Shown: piece by piece, positions 1 through 10,873 of the stretch
Numbering within the stretch: the first letter of the stretch is position 1
How the letters are laid out: every line of letters begins with the position of its first letter
Assembly: GCA_943704525.1 (NCBI GenBank)
Contig: CALSCQ010002456.1
Span: 1-27,500 of the forward strand
Reading direction: 5' to 3'
Source: Pigoraptor vietnamica
Taxonomy: Eukaryota > Opisthokonta > Filasterea
Length of the DNA stretch: 27,500 bases
Notes under the pieces: generated by a model
Seen by the model: only the letters and a program-made list of their open reading frames with translations
Told to the model about the DNA's origin: nothing
Database searches by the model: none
Translations under genes and position numbers: made by a program

Positions 1-18
1 CCCCCCCCCCCCCCCCCC
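1..18. repeat. Poly-C tract at window edge, inside a RasGEF intron
   Basis: 18 C at the very start of the window, within the intron that begins at position 70 of the minus-strand RasGEF gene (poly-G in the transcript). The true length may be greater. Confidence 0.9.
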
Positions 19-70
19 AAACCATGCACAGCAGCCAACCCGCACGCCCTCAAACACCCCCCCCGCGCAC

Positions 71-2435
71 CTAATCGCCTTGAATCGCTCAATGTCGAGC
101 AGGAGCATCTGCTTCGAAAGCTCGTTCGTGTCCGAAGTGATGTCCATCACAGAGACCATCCGGTTCACCTTCCCCGGTCCCGAACTGCGCCCTTCTTCGC
201 GCGCCGCCTCCAGCGCATGCAGCCGCCGCTCCTCGTCCTCCAGCGCCTTGAGCTGTGCGGTCGGAATGACGCGCAAGGTAAGCAGAGACACCCACTATTA
301 CACCGTAAACAGACTGCAATGCAATGCCGGTGCAATATACACTGAACCAAAATAAAAATAAAAAAATGAAAGCCGTATTCGCCGGCTCCCATCAGCCACA
401 GACAACACATAGAAAGAGGAAAAGGAGTGCGCAAGCGTTCGTGAACGCACCCTCGAAGTGAGCGACGTGCGCAGCTGGTTCGCAATGTCGGTGAAGCCGG
501 GGTCAATCTCGACGCAGCTCGTGAGCATTGTTTCGAGGCGCGCCATCATCTTCTCGTCACGGAAATCGTAGCTGAACGTCTCGATCCACTTCTTCAGTAG
601 ATTGAGAAAGCGGAGGGTGACGACATTGACCTGCGATTGCAATCGTCGAATGGCAAAGGTCAGCCGAGGAGAACACACAGAACACGCTCTCACGCACACC
701 CGCATCAACCGACATTCCGCGCCGCACACTCGCGTGCACACACCCGTCGGACTCCTCCGTAACGCACAAGCATGCAGAATTGGCGCAACCCCCCCCCCCC
801 CCCAAGGAAAAATAAAAAAAAAATAAATAAAAAATAAAAAAGGAAAGCGCATTCGTGACCCACCTTGCTGGCGGACGTCAAGTTCGTGGTCGACCGGATG
901 CTCGCGGGGACCGCCGACGGCGACGCAGCGCCCGACGTCTCCCCGCTGTGCTTCGTGAGGGCAAGGAACGACTCGTAAATCTTGTCGACGAGCTCGAGGC
1001 CCGTGGTGTAGATGCGGAACGTGAGCAGGAACGTGAACATGTACTTGGTGTCCGGATAGTATTCCATGCTCGGCGTGAGCTTCTGGATCAGCGCGTCGAG
1101 TGGTCCAGACACAATGCGGTCGCCTTGGTATGCGATTTCCGAAAGCGCGTCCGTCCGGCTCGGAATCGGAGAGCGCGCACGTTCGCCACGTGCGGGCGCG
1201 GACGCAGAGAGCGACTGGGCCACCGCAGCCGCTGCGATCTTTTCTTCCGCGGCCTTCTGCGCCGACTCGCCCACAGGCGTCGACGCACTGCGCGAGAGCT
1301 GCTGCTGCCGCATTATCCGTGTGGCGGCCACGCTCGCGACGGGCTGTGGCGGCGCATCGTCGTCGAGACCGTCCAAATCGTTCGTTGACTTTGACAAGAC
1401 GTCGGTGTCCTTATCGGCTGCGACTGCTGCGGCCGCGGCGCTCTCGGCATCCCCCCCTTCCCCAGCGAAGACGGCACTCGCGGAGGCGCGATTGACCGCG
1501 GGGTCGGAACACGCGCGCACAAGCGTCATCATGGAGACCTGAGGGACGTGCGCACAATTGGTCGTCAATGTTACAGTGTTATGTTACAGTAGCGCCGATG
1601 TGCACTACAACTGCGGCGCATGATATATATCGCGTGGGAGTGCACGTGGAAGACACACACACACACACACACACTGCAGTCAAGGGGAAATGGCTTGTCA
1701 CAAACGCTATTGGTACCCACCCTCTTCTTTGGCGTCTTCTCCAATCCAAGGGTTGGGAGGCTTCGCTGTCGGGTGATCCGTACCTCCGAGAGCTCTTGTA
1801 CTTCGCGGCGGAGCTGTTCGTACTGTTCCTTCACGCGCTCGACGTTCTTCTCCTGACGTACGTACGCCTGTAAATCGAAAGCAGAAAACGAAAAAATGAG
1901 ATAAGAAAAGTAAAATCTGCGTGCACGCGCGCGCACAGGCACACACACACACACACACAAATACACAGACGCGGGAAGGCGTTGAGACGAATACTCGGCG
2001 CCGCACGTCCACACGTCACTAAACAAACGATGACTCGCCTTCTCAAGACTCTCCGGCGGCGAGTAGCACTCCTCTATCTTGGATTGGAGCGCACGAAGCC
2101 GGTCGGTTTCAAATTCAAACACTTGGCGTACGATCTGTGAGTGATTGGGCATTGCTTCAGTCCTCCATCCACAACGCCTCCTTTTCGCATTTCCAACCAC
2201 TCGAAGGACAGGAGCCAGCTGGGCACAAGGTATCCGACAATCGCTCTTAACACATACGTTGGCGCACGCAAATAATCGCCCAAATTCAAGCACGAAGACG
2301 AAAGGGTCAGGCAATGCGTGCACGCACCTCGAGCTGAAGATCAAACCACCCGCGCACGGCGTTTGCAGCCGCGGCAATGCTCGCAGTGGAACCCGAGGGC
2401 GACGTACGAGGTGACTCTTCTGACGGTGTGGCCAT
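71..2435 (-). CDS. Ras guanine nucleotide exchange factor (RasGEF), N-terminal part, cut by the left window edge
   Basis: RasGEFs load GTP onto Ras-family GTPases at membranes. Exons on the minus strand are 2328-2435, 2039-2134, 1721-1867, 864-1538, 451-630 and 71-252; the next donor (GTGCGC) is at 70, so the gene continues beyond the window. All phases fit and give about 463 residues. Residues 36-117 are charged and heptad-like (EKNVERVKEQYEQLRREVQE), a probable coiled coil. Residues 118-250 are low-complexity Ala/Ser. A RasGEF_N domain starts near 259 (IVSGPLDALIQKL) and runs across the next junction (VNVVTLRFLNLLKKWIETF). The catalytic domain opens near 445 with ELSKQMLLLDIERFKAI. The start at 2435 is the first in-frame ATG and has G at -3 and +4. 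The intron 1868-2038 has a GC donor. The rest of the catalytic domain is not visible, so the GTPase target cannot be judged. Confidence 0.88.
789..803. repeat. Poly-C tract in RasGEF intron
   Basis: 15 C followed directly by an A-rich stretch (to about 842) in the intron 631-863. In the transcript this reads U-rich then poly-G. Confidence 0.95.
1653..1674. repeat. (AC)n tract in RasGEF intron
   Basis: An 11-unit AC run in the intron 1539-1720, UG in the transcript. A similar run lies at 1940-1959 in the preceding intron (1868-2038). Confidence 0.95.
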
Positions 2436-3603
2436 CTCGCGGCCAGCACGGCGGATATCGGCGGTCGCCCGACGGGGCAACCGACACGCACTCAGCCGCT
2501 CAGGGAAGGCAGTGTTGACGTCTCGCAGCGTGCGCAAGGACGCTCCTCAGGTAAAGAGACCTTGACGAGGGGAGATGGGCGATATGAGGGTATTTCAGAG
2601 ACGCATTTCTCCCACGGAAAATAAGTCCCAGTGACAGCTGCCTCTCGCCCGCAGTTCGCAGGAGCGTGTGCGGTAGTGGCCAAGACAAATAGTGGCGCGT
2701 TGTGTGTGTGCGTGTGTGTGTGGCCGTGGGAAAAATGGAATTGCCGCGTTTTTCGTTCCGCACCCGTCCTGTTGTTTTTTCTTCTCGGCCATTTTATCCC
2801 GAATAGGGAAACTACTATCGTTCACTTACTTATATATACATTAAAAATTTTCAAATCCATATAAGTCGATTAAAGTCCGGCGGTTGTTACTCACGAGGAC
2901 AAGCCGTGTCTGGACAGAGGCTTGTTGTACAATAAATTCGACCAATCGAAGCGCGTTATCTTCGTGCAGTGCCGGGATATTATGTTAATTTCATACATCG
3001 ATCTAACAAAGATATAAAAAGATTCATCAATGTCGCCCTTGGTAGCGGTAACTGCAAACTGAGAAATTCGTCGGAAATGTCCCTTTTAGCACACAATTCC
3101 AAATAACATTGACATTCGCTGACATTTCGGGACTTTAGCAGATTGCCCGTGTGTGTTCTCCCATGTGTCTCTCTCCGCACACCCACACTACCCCTGAACC
3201 CCTCAGTCGCCCGTCTTGCCGTCTGCCGCTCTTGCGCCAGTGGCAGACGCAGACGGCGCCTGTCATTCGCAGCATGGGACAGCCAGCCGAGTCCGGTTTT
3301 GTGCGTCCTGTTGCGTGTGCGCGCGGTGTGTGCGTGGACGCAGTTCGTGTGGGCGTGCGAACTGTCCGTCAGATTTCCGCTCCGCTTCGCAACCGTACTC
3401 CCAAATTAGAATCGGAAAGCCCGCGAAACACACACACACACACACACACACCGTACACCACAGGCACAAAACACAATCTCCCCTCGGGATTTTGAGGCGA
3501 GGGTTGCTCGGCGTTTTTCTGTTTTTGCGTGTATTTCATCGGCGCTGTCCCTCCCTCCCTCCATCTATCCTGACAGCGGGCGCCGGCAGCGGGCGACCTG
3601 AGG
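2436..3603. promoter_or_regulatory. Divergent intergenic region between RasGEF and SPMIP1, with an AT-rich island
   Basis: This 1.17-kb gap lies between two genes transcribed away from each other, so it should hold both promoters and 5' UTRs. It contains a TG tract (2701-2722), a CA tract (3428-3451) and an AT-rich stretch of roughly 2740-3130 with TATATATA at 2831-2838 and a hairpin at 2899-2925. I see no convincing coding exon. The longest open stretch in the AT-rich part (minus strand, about 2980-3124) has no recognisable motif. Confidence 0.5.
3428..3451. repeat. (CA)n tract upstream of SPMIP1
   Basis: A 12-unit CA run about 150 bp before the SPMIP1 start codon, probably in the promoter or 5' UTR. 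Confidence 0.95.
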
Positions 3604-4769
3604 ATGAACTACGACTCGATCACTCTCAACTTCTGGAAGGAGGCTGTGGACCGCGAAAAGCGCATCTCGCTGGGATGGTACCTCGCTCACCAGAACGAGA
3701 GCTCGGCCAAGGGCGGAAAGGTCAAGGGGAAGTCTTCGCCGGCGCCGATGGATGCCGCTGAGGCTGCGGCCGCAGCGGACACTGCGACCTGGAACAACAA
3801 GACGTCGTACGAGCTGAGCGTCATTCTTGGACGTCGTCGTAAGGCGCAGGAGACGCACGCGCAAATGCTGCAGAAGCAGGTGCGTTGTGTTCCGTGCTTG
3901 CACACAGCGTCGCGTTGTTTATTTGTGAGTATAATGGGCTCCATTGAAGCCTTTTCACGTTGCTGAAGAGTTGTGGTCGTCCTCCGGCACGTTTCTCATG
4001 CCGCCGTCTCCGTATTTTTACTCCGCAGCCGGCGCGCTTGGCCACGGTCGACTACGAGACGATGGCGGCGCTCAAGGACTCGATTCGCAGCACAAAGCAC
4101 GTGATGCGCAAGCAGAACTACGGCGAGAGCTGCCAGGGTGAGTGCGTGAGAACGAACTCCTCGCTCAATGTTGTTGTGAGGCTGTCTGTCGTGGCCTGCG
4201 GCTCGTCGCCAGTTTCGCTCCGCTGACTCAATAGTTGCACTATTGCCTCAACCACTCACACCGTCATCTCTGTTACCCTCCACACAGGCGCAGAAGCCGT
4301 AATCCACGGGCGGACGACACTCGCGAGCACTTACAACACCATGAACGGTACGAGCGAGCCCTCGCGCATTCTTCCTCCCACGCCGTTTGCCACGCGCCCT
4401 GCAAGCGCCAAGACGCAGAAGCTGCTATACATGGGCATCAGCGCCGAGGGCGAGGGCCGCGCGGCGTATCTCCGTCGCCGGCGTGAGGCGATGCCCCAGG
4501 TAATTACGCCGTTTGTTGCTTTCGGAACATTCAGCATACACCTCCTTCCGCACCCGTAATTGTGCCACGTTGCAGCATATGTTCGCTTGTTGGGGCAATT
4601 TTCTCCAAAGCTGGCCACTAACGCTCGTGCACACACGCAGGAAAAGTACGTGCTCCCGGTGCTCAGCAACCAGGCGTACGGATGGGAGCCATACCTTCCC
4701 GCGTCGCCTGAGAAGGGCCGCTCGAAGATTGTGCACGACACGTTCTATCGCAAGAACGGCGTCTTTTAA
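3604..4769 (+). CDS. SPMIP1: SPMIP1 (ATP6V1FNB)-like microtubule inner protein of the flagellar axoneme
   Basis: Four exons (3604-3879, 4029-4137, 4288-4499, 4641-4769) encode 241 residues. The ATG at 3604 has A at -3. From memory of mammalian SPMIP1, three blocks agree: the N-terminus (DSITLNFWKEAVDREKR, then WYLAHQ) matches its NFWKEEYLREK...WY segment; the middle (KLLYMGISAEGEGRAAYL followed by AMP) matches LLYEGISHDFQGRYRYL...DMP; and the C-terminus (KYVLPVLSNQAYGW and DTFYRKNGVF) matches RYLFPITTSFTYGW and FFRKNGAF. The mammalian protein is about 170 residues, and the extra length here lies in an Ala/Lys-rich insert after residue 35 and around the second exon. Known role: it binds inside the lumen of sperm axonemal microtubules and stabilises them. 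By inference this protein does the same in a flagellum. No catalytic motif is expected. Introns are 141-150 nt with canonical ends. Confidence 0.85.
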
Positions 4770-5157
4770 GCCTGTGTCGCATCGGGCATGCGACGCACAC
4801 ACCGTTCGCATTTCACGGTTGCCACTTTTTTTGACTCGTTGTGTTTGAGAGTGTGCCTTGACGGTCGCCCTCGTTGGTGTTGTTCGCGTTTTCTCTTCGT
4901 GCGTACATGTAGGTGCATGGACTGGCCGCTTCGCTTTCCACGCGCTCGTCCTGCATGGTTTTGGGCTGGTGAGGGGTTTTATTACTCCGTCACAAGGGCC
5001 TTTCGCTGCGTTTTTGCGCTCTCGCTCACCATGCACTTCTCTGCGGCTTCACTCGTTCGCTCCAATTTTCTCCTCACGTCAATGTGCACTAAACGACCAA
5101 AGCGTTTCGAGCTATGCGCCTCTCCTTCCTTCTCACTCTTGCCGGGTTTACTCCGCG

Positions 5158-5256
<99 letters not shown>

Positions 5257-5658
5257 AGAATGCAACGAACTTTGCTCCCTGCTCCCGGCGGGTAAATTTG
5301 GTTCCATGACGAACCCCATTCCGGGATCTTTTAGGCCTTATATAGTAATTTGTTACCAATAAGGGCATATTAGGAGAGAGTATCCGGACAACCACACCAA
5401 TATATCGAGGTGTGCCGCAAAAAACACCGACGAACCTCACTACGCGCGCGCACACACACACACACGCACAAACACCACACGCACACACGCACACGCACGT
5501 GTGTTACGCGCGCACGTACTTCTAGCTCTCCTCTTGTGTCGCATCGTTTGTGGCACTGTCCCGTCTCATCCACGAATTCTCGGACGCCGGTTATTTTCGT
5601 TATAATGCTGAGCTGAGGTTCCGCAGTCCGTCCCACCGGTACGCACTGACGCGCAACC
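4770..5658. other. Intergenic region between SPMIP1 and the BTB protein gene
   Basis: This 889-bp gap between two plus-strand genes should contain the SPMIP1 3' UTR and the promoter of the downstream gene. It is dominated by a long CA microsatellite (5160-5255) and a second mixed CA/CG stretch (about 5445-5515). The unique sequence between and after them shows no coding signal. Confidence 0.6.
5160..5255. repeat. Perfect (CA)n microsatellite, about 48 units
   Basis: An uninterrupted CA run of about 96 nt, the longest simple repeat in the window. It lies about 390 bp after the SPMIP1 stop and 400 bp before the next start codon. A tract of this length is expected to be polymorphic and prone to assembly error. 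Confidence 0.98.
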
Positions 5659-8600
5659 ATGGCGTACAATGTGTCGCCCTTCACCCTGTGCGAGGACGCC
5701 GTGCACGAATACGCCGAGCGGATCACGCAGATTGCCTTCTCCCCCAACGGCGCCAGCGTCGTCGGCGACGGAGGGCCTTCGTCGTGGCTACCTTACTCCC
5801 TATTGGCGTCCGCACGCGCCGGCAACAACGCATCCTCGGTTCTCTCCATCCGCGACGTGCTTCCCGACGGCACGTGCGGCGTCTCGTCGGCCCCTAATGG
5901 TGGCCCACCCTTCAACTCGCTGAGACACTTGGCTTGGCGGCCACGGGCGCTTCCAGGCGCGCGGGAGAGCAGAGGAGGGGATGCAGCAAGCAGCGACGAC
6001 AATGGTCACGGGCGGCTGCAACTCTCTTGCAATGATTCGCTGCTGCTCTCGTCGCTGGATGCGCAGGCGGTGTACGAGTGGGTCGTTAGCCCCACGACGG
6101 GCGGAGTGCGCGAGCGGAGTCACACGTACTAGTGAGTGAAACGTTGTTGATGTTGCGTTCCATTTGGTCCTACGTTGTCGCTGAGAGTGTTACGCTCGCC
6201 TTTTGTGGGGCGCTAAGCTGGGTGTCGTCGCCATACACAGCGTAGTGTACTGATCGGCTCTGTGTCTGTGTTTCGACATTGCAGCAGCGGATTCGAGCCC
6301 ATCGACATATCTTACAGCGTGGACGGGCGCATGAAGTGCCTCATTCTCGGCAACGAGCGCGAGTCGTGCGTGAGAATAATGCGCGCCATCGAGTGCGAAG
6401 ACGGGGACGACGACTGGGAAATGGTGGGTCCCGCATGTGCGCGTGCGTTGCACGTGACGGTCGCATGATTTATGTCGCAAGCAGTGGCTCCGTTGACGCA
6501 ACTATGGATGTGGATAATGCACGCAGAGTCAGCGAAGTCTCATAAACTCGATGAATGTGCGCCTTAGAATCGGCTTCACGAGTTTTCCGCTTGGACTTGC
6601 GCACCTGTCTGAGGGCGATCATTCGTGTCTCACACGCGTGAGCCCATTGTTGCCCCCGCGCAGGTGCACTCGGCATCGTATCCAGTTTCAGAGCGCTGCG
6701 TGAAGCGGTCGTTCTTCGGCCGCAGCGGGCGCTCCCTCACCCTCGTGTCCCTGCGCATCTCTTCGCACGCGTCCGCGACGACGCCTTCCCACGCAGACGG
6801 CACGCACGCGCGGCCCCCGTGGCGGTCACGTGCCCCGAGTGTGCCGACGAGCCTTGCGGGCGGTCGCAATGCGCTTCTGGAGCTCATGATAGCGACGGCG
6901 GAGAGCGAATGGCGACCCGTGCCCGTTGAGCGCGCGTGTCAGCTGAACTTCCCCTTTGACTGGTATGCGACGATATCCATCGACGCCACCGGCGACCTTG
7001 CCGAGGCCGCCTGTGCGACACAGTGGGTGTTACTGTCGTGAGTGGTGACCCTGTCCGCGAACGCACGCACACGTGTAGTCCTTCGAGTTTACAAACTGTG
7101 CCCCCCCCCCCCCCCTCCTCTCTCTTTTTGCGCGTACTCGTAGCCCTGCGTGTTTGCTCATTATTCCTCCTTCGATCGCAAAGGCGAAGGTTCCCCGGCG
7201 ATCTGCGTGTCGCAGCCGCGGGCGGCTACGGCACCTTCTACATTATGGATCCCGCCGACCCCTCCGCGGCCGTCACGTGCCATCCCCCGCTGTTGTCACG
7301 GTGCGTATCTATCCCACTCGCGTACAAGAATCAAGGGGGTTCACCCCCTTTGACGGCCTCTTAAACAGAAGCATGCATTTGCACTCGTCGCATGTGTATT
7401 GGCACTTCGCAAGCGCTTTCCTCCCACCCATCCTTATGTGTATGCTACTTTACAAGAAGTTTACTCGCACGGCCCTTCCCTTCGCAGCAAGTGCTGTGTC
7501 GCTTGGTCCCCGTGCGGCACCATCCTCGCCGTTGCGGGTCTCGGCATCGGCGCAATGGGCGAGTCCCTCAACGGCGGATCAGACACAAACCGGCTCTGGC
7601 AACGCCGCGACACGCTCGACTACTCGGCCACGGACGCCTGCCTTAAAATGCACCTCTACCTCTACGACCGGCTGGGTCGGCCACTCGCGTCGGTCGATCT
7701 CGGCGCACACGCGCGTCCCTCCGAGCGCTGCTACCTCGCGTGGGACGCCTCGCTGTTCCCGTGCTCGTTTGCGCAGCCGTGCCACGCAAGCCCGGATGCG
7801 AGGACAGCAGGATATCCCCTGCGGATGGCCCTCGCACACGGCTCTCGCGTGTCGATCATCTCTGCGGTGGACCACCGGCCGTACTTGCAACAGCTCGGCG
7901 CACTATGTCCTGTGCCGAACCGCGACCTGTGCCTAGGCGGCACCGCTTTTGACGTGGACGTGGCGTCACAGCACATGAATGCGCTGCACGTTGCTCCGAG
8001 GACAAACGCAGAGTTTCCGCCGCCGTACTCGGACGCAGAGCTGGAACTGCCCTCGGGCCGCGTCATCCCGTGCCACCGCCTCTTCCTGTCGCGGTCGCCC
8101 GTGCTAGCGGCTGCCCTTCGCGGCGAATCGGTGCCTTCTGGCTCGGTCTCGCCGTGGCATCTCGACGTGCGGTGCGCGGAGAGTGCGCGACCCAACGTCA
8201 CGCGGCTGCGCGTGTACACGAACGCCGGCTGCTTCTGGAATGACGCCGCTGTCGATCTCACGCTGCGATTTCTGTACTATGACCGGCTCCCCTTTGAGAA
8301 TTTCCGCGAGGCGCTACAGTGGGGCGAGGGCGGCGGCGTTGCACTCGAGCCCAACGATTCGCGCGTGCGTGTGGAGACAAACGCGCTGGACCGTGCAGCG
8401 GCCGACTGCGTACGCCTCTTTCTTGCGATGCGCCTGTGGCCGTTGCCGCTCGGTATCGCCGACCACCTTGAGTCTACGCTCGCTGCGTCGCAGTGGGTCG
8501 ACGTGGGAGTGGAATGTGCCGGTGCGTTGCGTGCACGCACGTCTTACGTGTATACCCTGGTTAGAGTCAGAGTAGGGATGTGCTTACGCCTAAGTTCCGC

Positions 8601-10081
8601 AGCCATGCATCGTGACGCATGTTCACATTTACACAATCTCCCCGCAGGCGTGTGCGTTCCGGCACACAAGGCCATTCTCTACGCGCGTTCCGAGTACTTT
8701 CGTGCCCTCTTCACCACGACGCTCGGGTCTGACGTTGCGTGCGCGCCTTCCACCTGCGCCCTCGAGTGCCGTGACGCGCTCGCCGCAGCGGCCATGCTGC
8801 GCTTTCTCTATGTCGACTGGGTGCGCTTTGGCCGGCTGGAAGACAAGAAGACCTTCCCGTCGGTCGCTACAGAGGGCACCGCAGAGGGCCCCTTTCCACT
8901 GACGGCAGAGGAGGCGTGGGCGACAGCGGCCGACATGTACACGCCGCGCTCCCTTGCGCAGCGCCTCACCCTCGCGCTCGACCCTTCGCTGGGTTCCGAC
9001 ATTGCGCAGCGCGCGTCGCAGGACGGCGTGTACTGTTCGCCGTCCCAAATCGCCGTGACGGACGCATTTGGTTCCATCGTTGCCGCCACGGTCGAGGCTG
9101 CGGACATGCTCGGCGTGCTGTCCTGCGTTGGGCAGTGCGTGCCTCTCTTGCAACCCCACGCCCACCCGGAGTGCTACGCCGAGTTTTCGACGTTTGCGCT
9201 CACCCGCGGTGGGCCACCGCAGTCCGGTGCCATGAGGACGCTCCTCCACCTCTGCGACGACCTCTTGCGGATTGACTTGGCCGCATGTGCCACGTCGGTG
9301 GCCGTCGCGTGCGCCTCCCCCCTCGCCCTCTCTCGCGATCCCGTGCTGCGTGAGCTTGCCGATCGAATGGGGCGCATCGCCTGGCGACGGCGTCTTGTCG
9401 AACCCGCTGCCGTTTTGCCGCTGCTCTCGGCGCTGGATGCGATGGAGTGCTCGGCGGTGTCTTACGACGACGGCCCCCTTTGGGATGCTGCGCTGGACGG
9501 TCTTGTCGCCGCGTACGATGAGTTTGCGGACGCCGCGCATTCGGCGAACGCGTCTGTGGGCGCGCAGACGGCGTCGTCGGCGCTCTTGTTTGGTTGTGCG
9601 AACGTGCGCAAAGTGGCGCGCGACGGCGGAGTGGCCGAACAGCCGGCGATGTTTGCCGATCGCCGTTCGTCGCTGTTTGTGCATACTTGGGACGACCATT
9701 GCGACATTTGTCGCGAGAAGTTTGGACACATGACGCGCCGGAAGAAAGTGTGCCGGTGCTGCGAGCGCAAGGTCTGCGCACGGTGGGTGTGTGCTAACAA
9801 CAGCAAGGCTCTTCCTCTATGTAGCTAGCTGTGAAGTCGATGGACACACGTCTATGATTTAAGCTGATCCGACATCTCTGTAGCTAGCTTGATATTTATT
9901 CCGCAGCACATTGCGCGCATTGCAGCGTGCGTCCACTCGTTTTGACCGTTGCGTCTTTTCGCTTGACAGGTGCACGAAGCGGACGCACACAAAGGTCGTC
10001 CACGAAACGAAAGCGCTCGTTGTCGACTCGAAGTTGCACACGGCGTGCCGTTCGTGCGCGGCACTTGCCGCATTTTTGTGA
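5659..10081 (+). CDS. Beta-propeller-like / double BTB / FYVE-like zinc finger protein, 1125 residues
   Basis: Seven exons: 5659-6131, 6285-6423, 6664-7037, 7190-7300, 7488-8521, 8648-9782, 9970-10081. The start is in an excellent context (ACCATGG). The first ~500 residues contain WD-like strands (ITQIAFSPNGASV; LRVAAAGGYGTFYIMDPADP; CCVAWSPCGTILAVAG), suggesting a divergent beta-propeller. A BTB domain follows at about 543-634 (AELELPSGRVIPCHRLFLSR) and a second at about 698-772 (VDVGVECAG, then VCVPAHKAILYARSEYFRAL), then a helical region resembling BACK. The C-terminus has a FYVE-type zinc finger pattern from about 1061 (CDIC, TRRKKVCRCC, CARC, CRSC); the usual RRHHCR is replaced by RRKKVCR, so phosphoinositide binding is uncertain. 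BTB domains usually dimerise or recruit Cullin-3, and FYVE fingers bind endosomal lipid; a combined scaffold role is inference. Rabankyrin-5 pairs BTB with FYVE but has ankyrin repeats, which I do not see here. Confidence 0.82.
7101..7115. repeat. Poly-C tract in BTB protein gene intron
   Basis: 15 C in the intron 7038-7189, followed by a CT-rich stretch that can serve as polypyrimidine tract. Confidence 0.95.
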
Positions 10082-10202
10082 AGCAAAAATGAATGTGCGC
10101 TACAAACTGGGAGCATCTGTTCAGCTCGATCGACGACTATTCACCCTGCTACCAAAAATTTGTCCGCAGACACATTCGCACTTGCTCCACAACTGCGTTC
10201 AT
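10082..10202. other. Short convergent intergenic gap
   Basis: Only 121 bp separate the stop codons of the plus-strand BTB protein gene and the minus-strand RBM34 gene. The two 3' UTRs and polyadenylation sites must lie here or overlap the neighbouring gene. No AATAAA is visible on either strand in the gap. Confidence 0.6.
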
Positions 10203-10842
10203 TCATTTCGCCCCCTTCGGCGCCTTTCCCTTCCCTGCCCTCGCCGCAAGCTTCGCCGCGCCCGTTCTGTCGCGGTGCGCCTTGTCCATCGACCGCACTT
10301 TCGTCCTCTTCTTCGTGACACCGCCCGACTTGACCTTTTTTGGTGCAGAGGGCGAGAGGTGCGACTTCTTCTGGGCACCCCCGACACGCTTCGCCTTGAG
10401 GAGGCGGTGGACAGCCCCAGAAGTGCCCTTTTTGGCAACCTCACCCCTGAACTTGTTACTGCGCAAAGGAATTGAACTCAATTAATACGCCATAGAGAAT
10501 CGCATCCCACAAAACCGAGTAAAATAGGACAGTCGTTCTTGTTACAACGGGACGCCTGTCCGCACCCACCCCGTCGCTGCGTCCTTCCGCGCCTTAAACA
10601 CTCGCAGCTCACGCCCGAGCGTCTCGTCTTTGGTCCCGTGCATGGTGAGCGCCATTGCAACCGCACCTCTGTGCGCGAACGTGAGAAACTGAGTATACGA
10701 AGACACACACGCACGCACACGCACATATACACGCGTGCGCACGCATTATACAATCACAACATGCGCACGCACACATACACTCAAAACACACACGCACGCA
10801 CACACACACACGCACACACACACACACACACACACGCACACA

Positions 10843-10873
<31 letters not shown>

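Noticed and set aside
2436-2537. Upstream extension of the RasGEF first exon
   Set aside because: The frame is open but has no ATG before 2435.
2980-3186. Small minus-strand open frame in the AT-rich island
   Set aside because: No recognisable domain and no splice-supported extension; kept only as part of the AT-rich island observation.
5160-5255. Long open frames encoding Thr-His or Cys-Val repeats
   Set aside because: They are translations of the CA microsatellite and lack splice or domain support.
8629-9729. A 366-codon open frame on the minus strand opposite the BTB protein gene
   Set aside because: Arg/Gly-rich shadow of a GC-rich coding exon; the plus strand carries BTB and zinc finger motifs.
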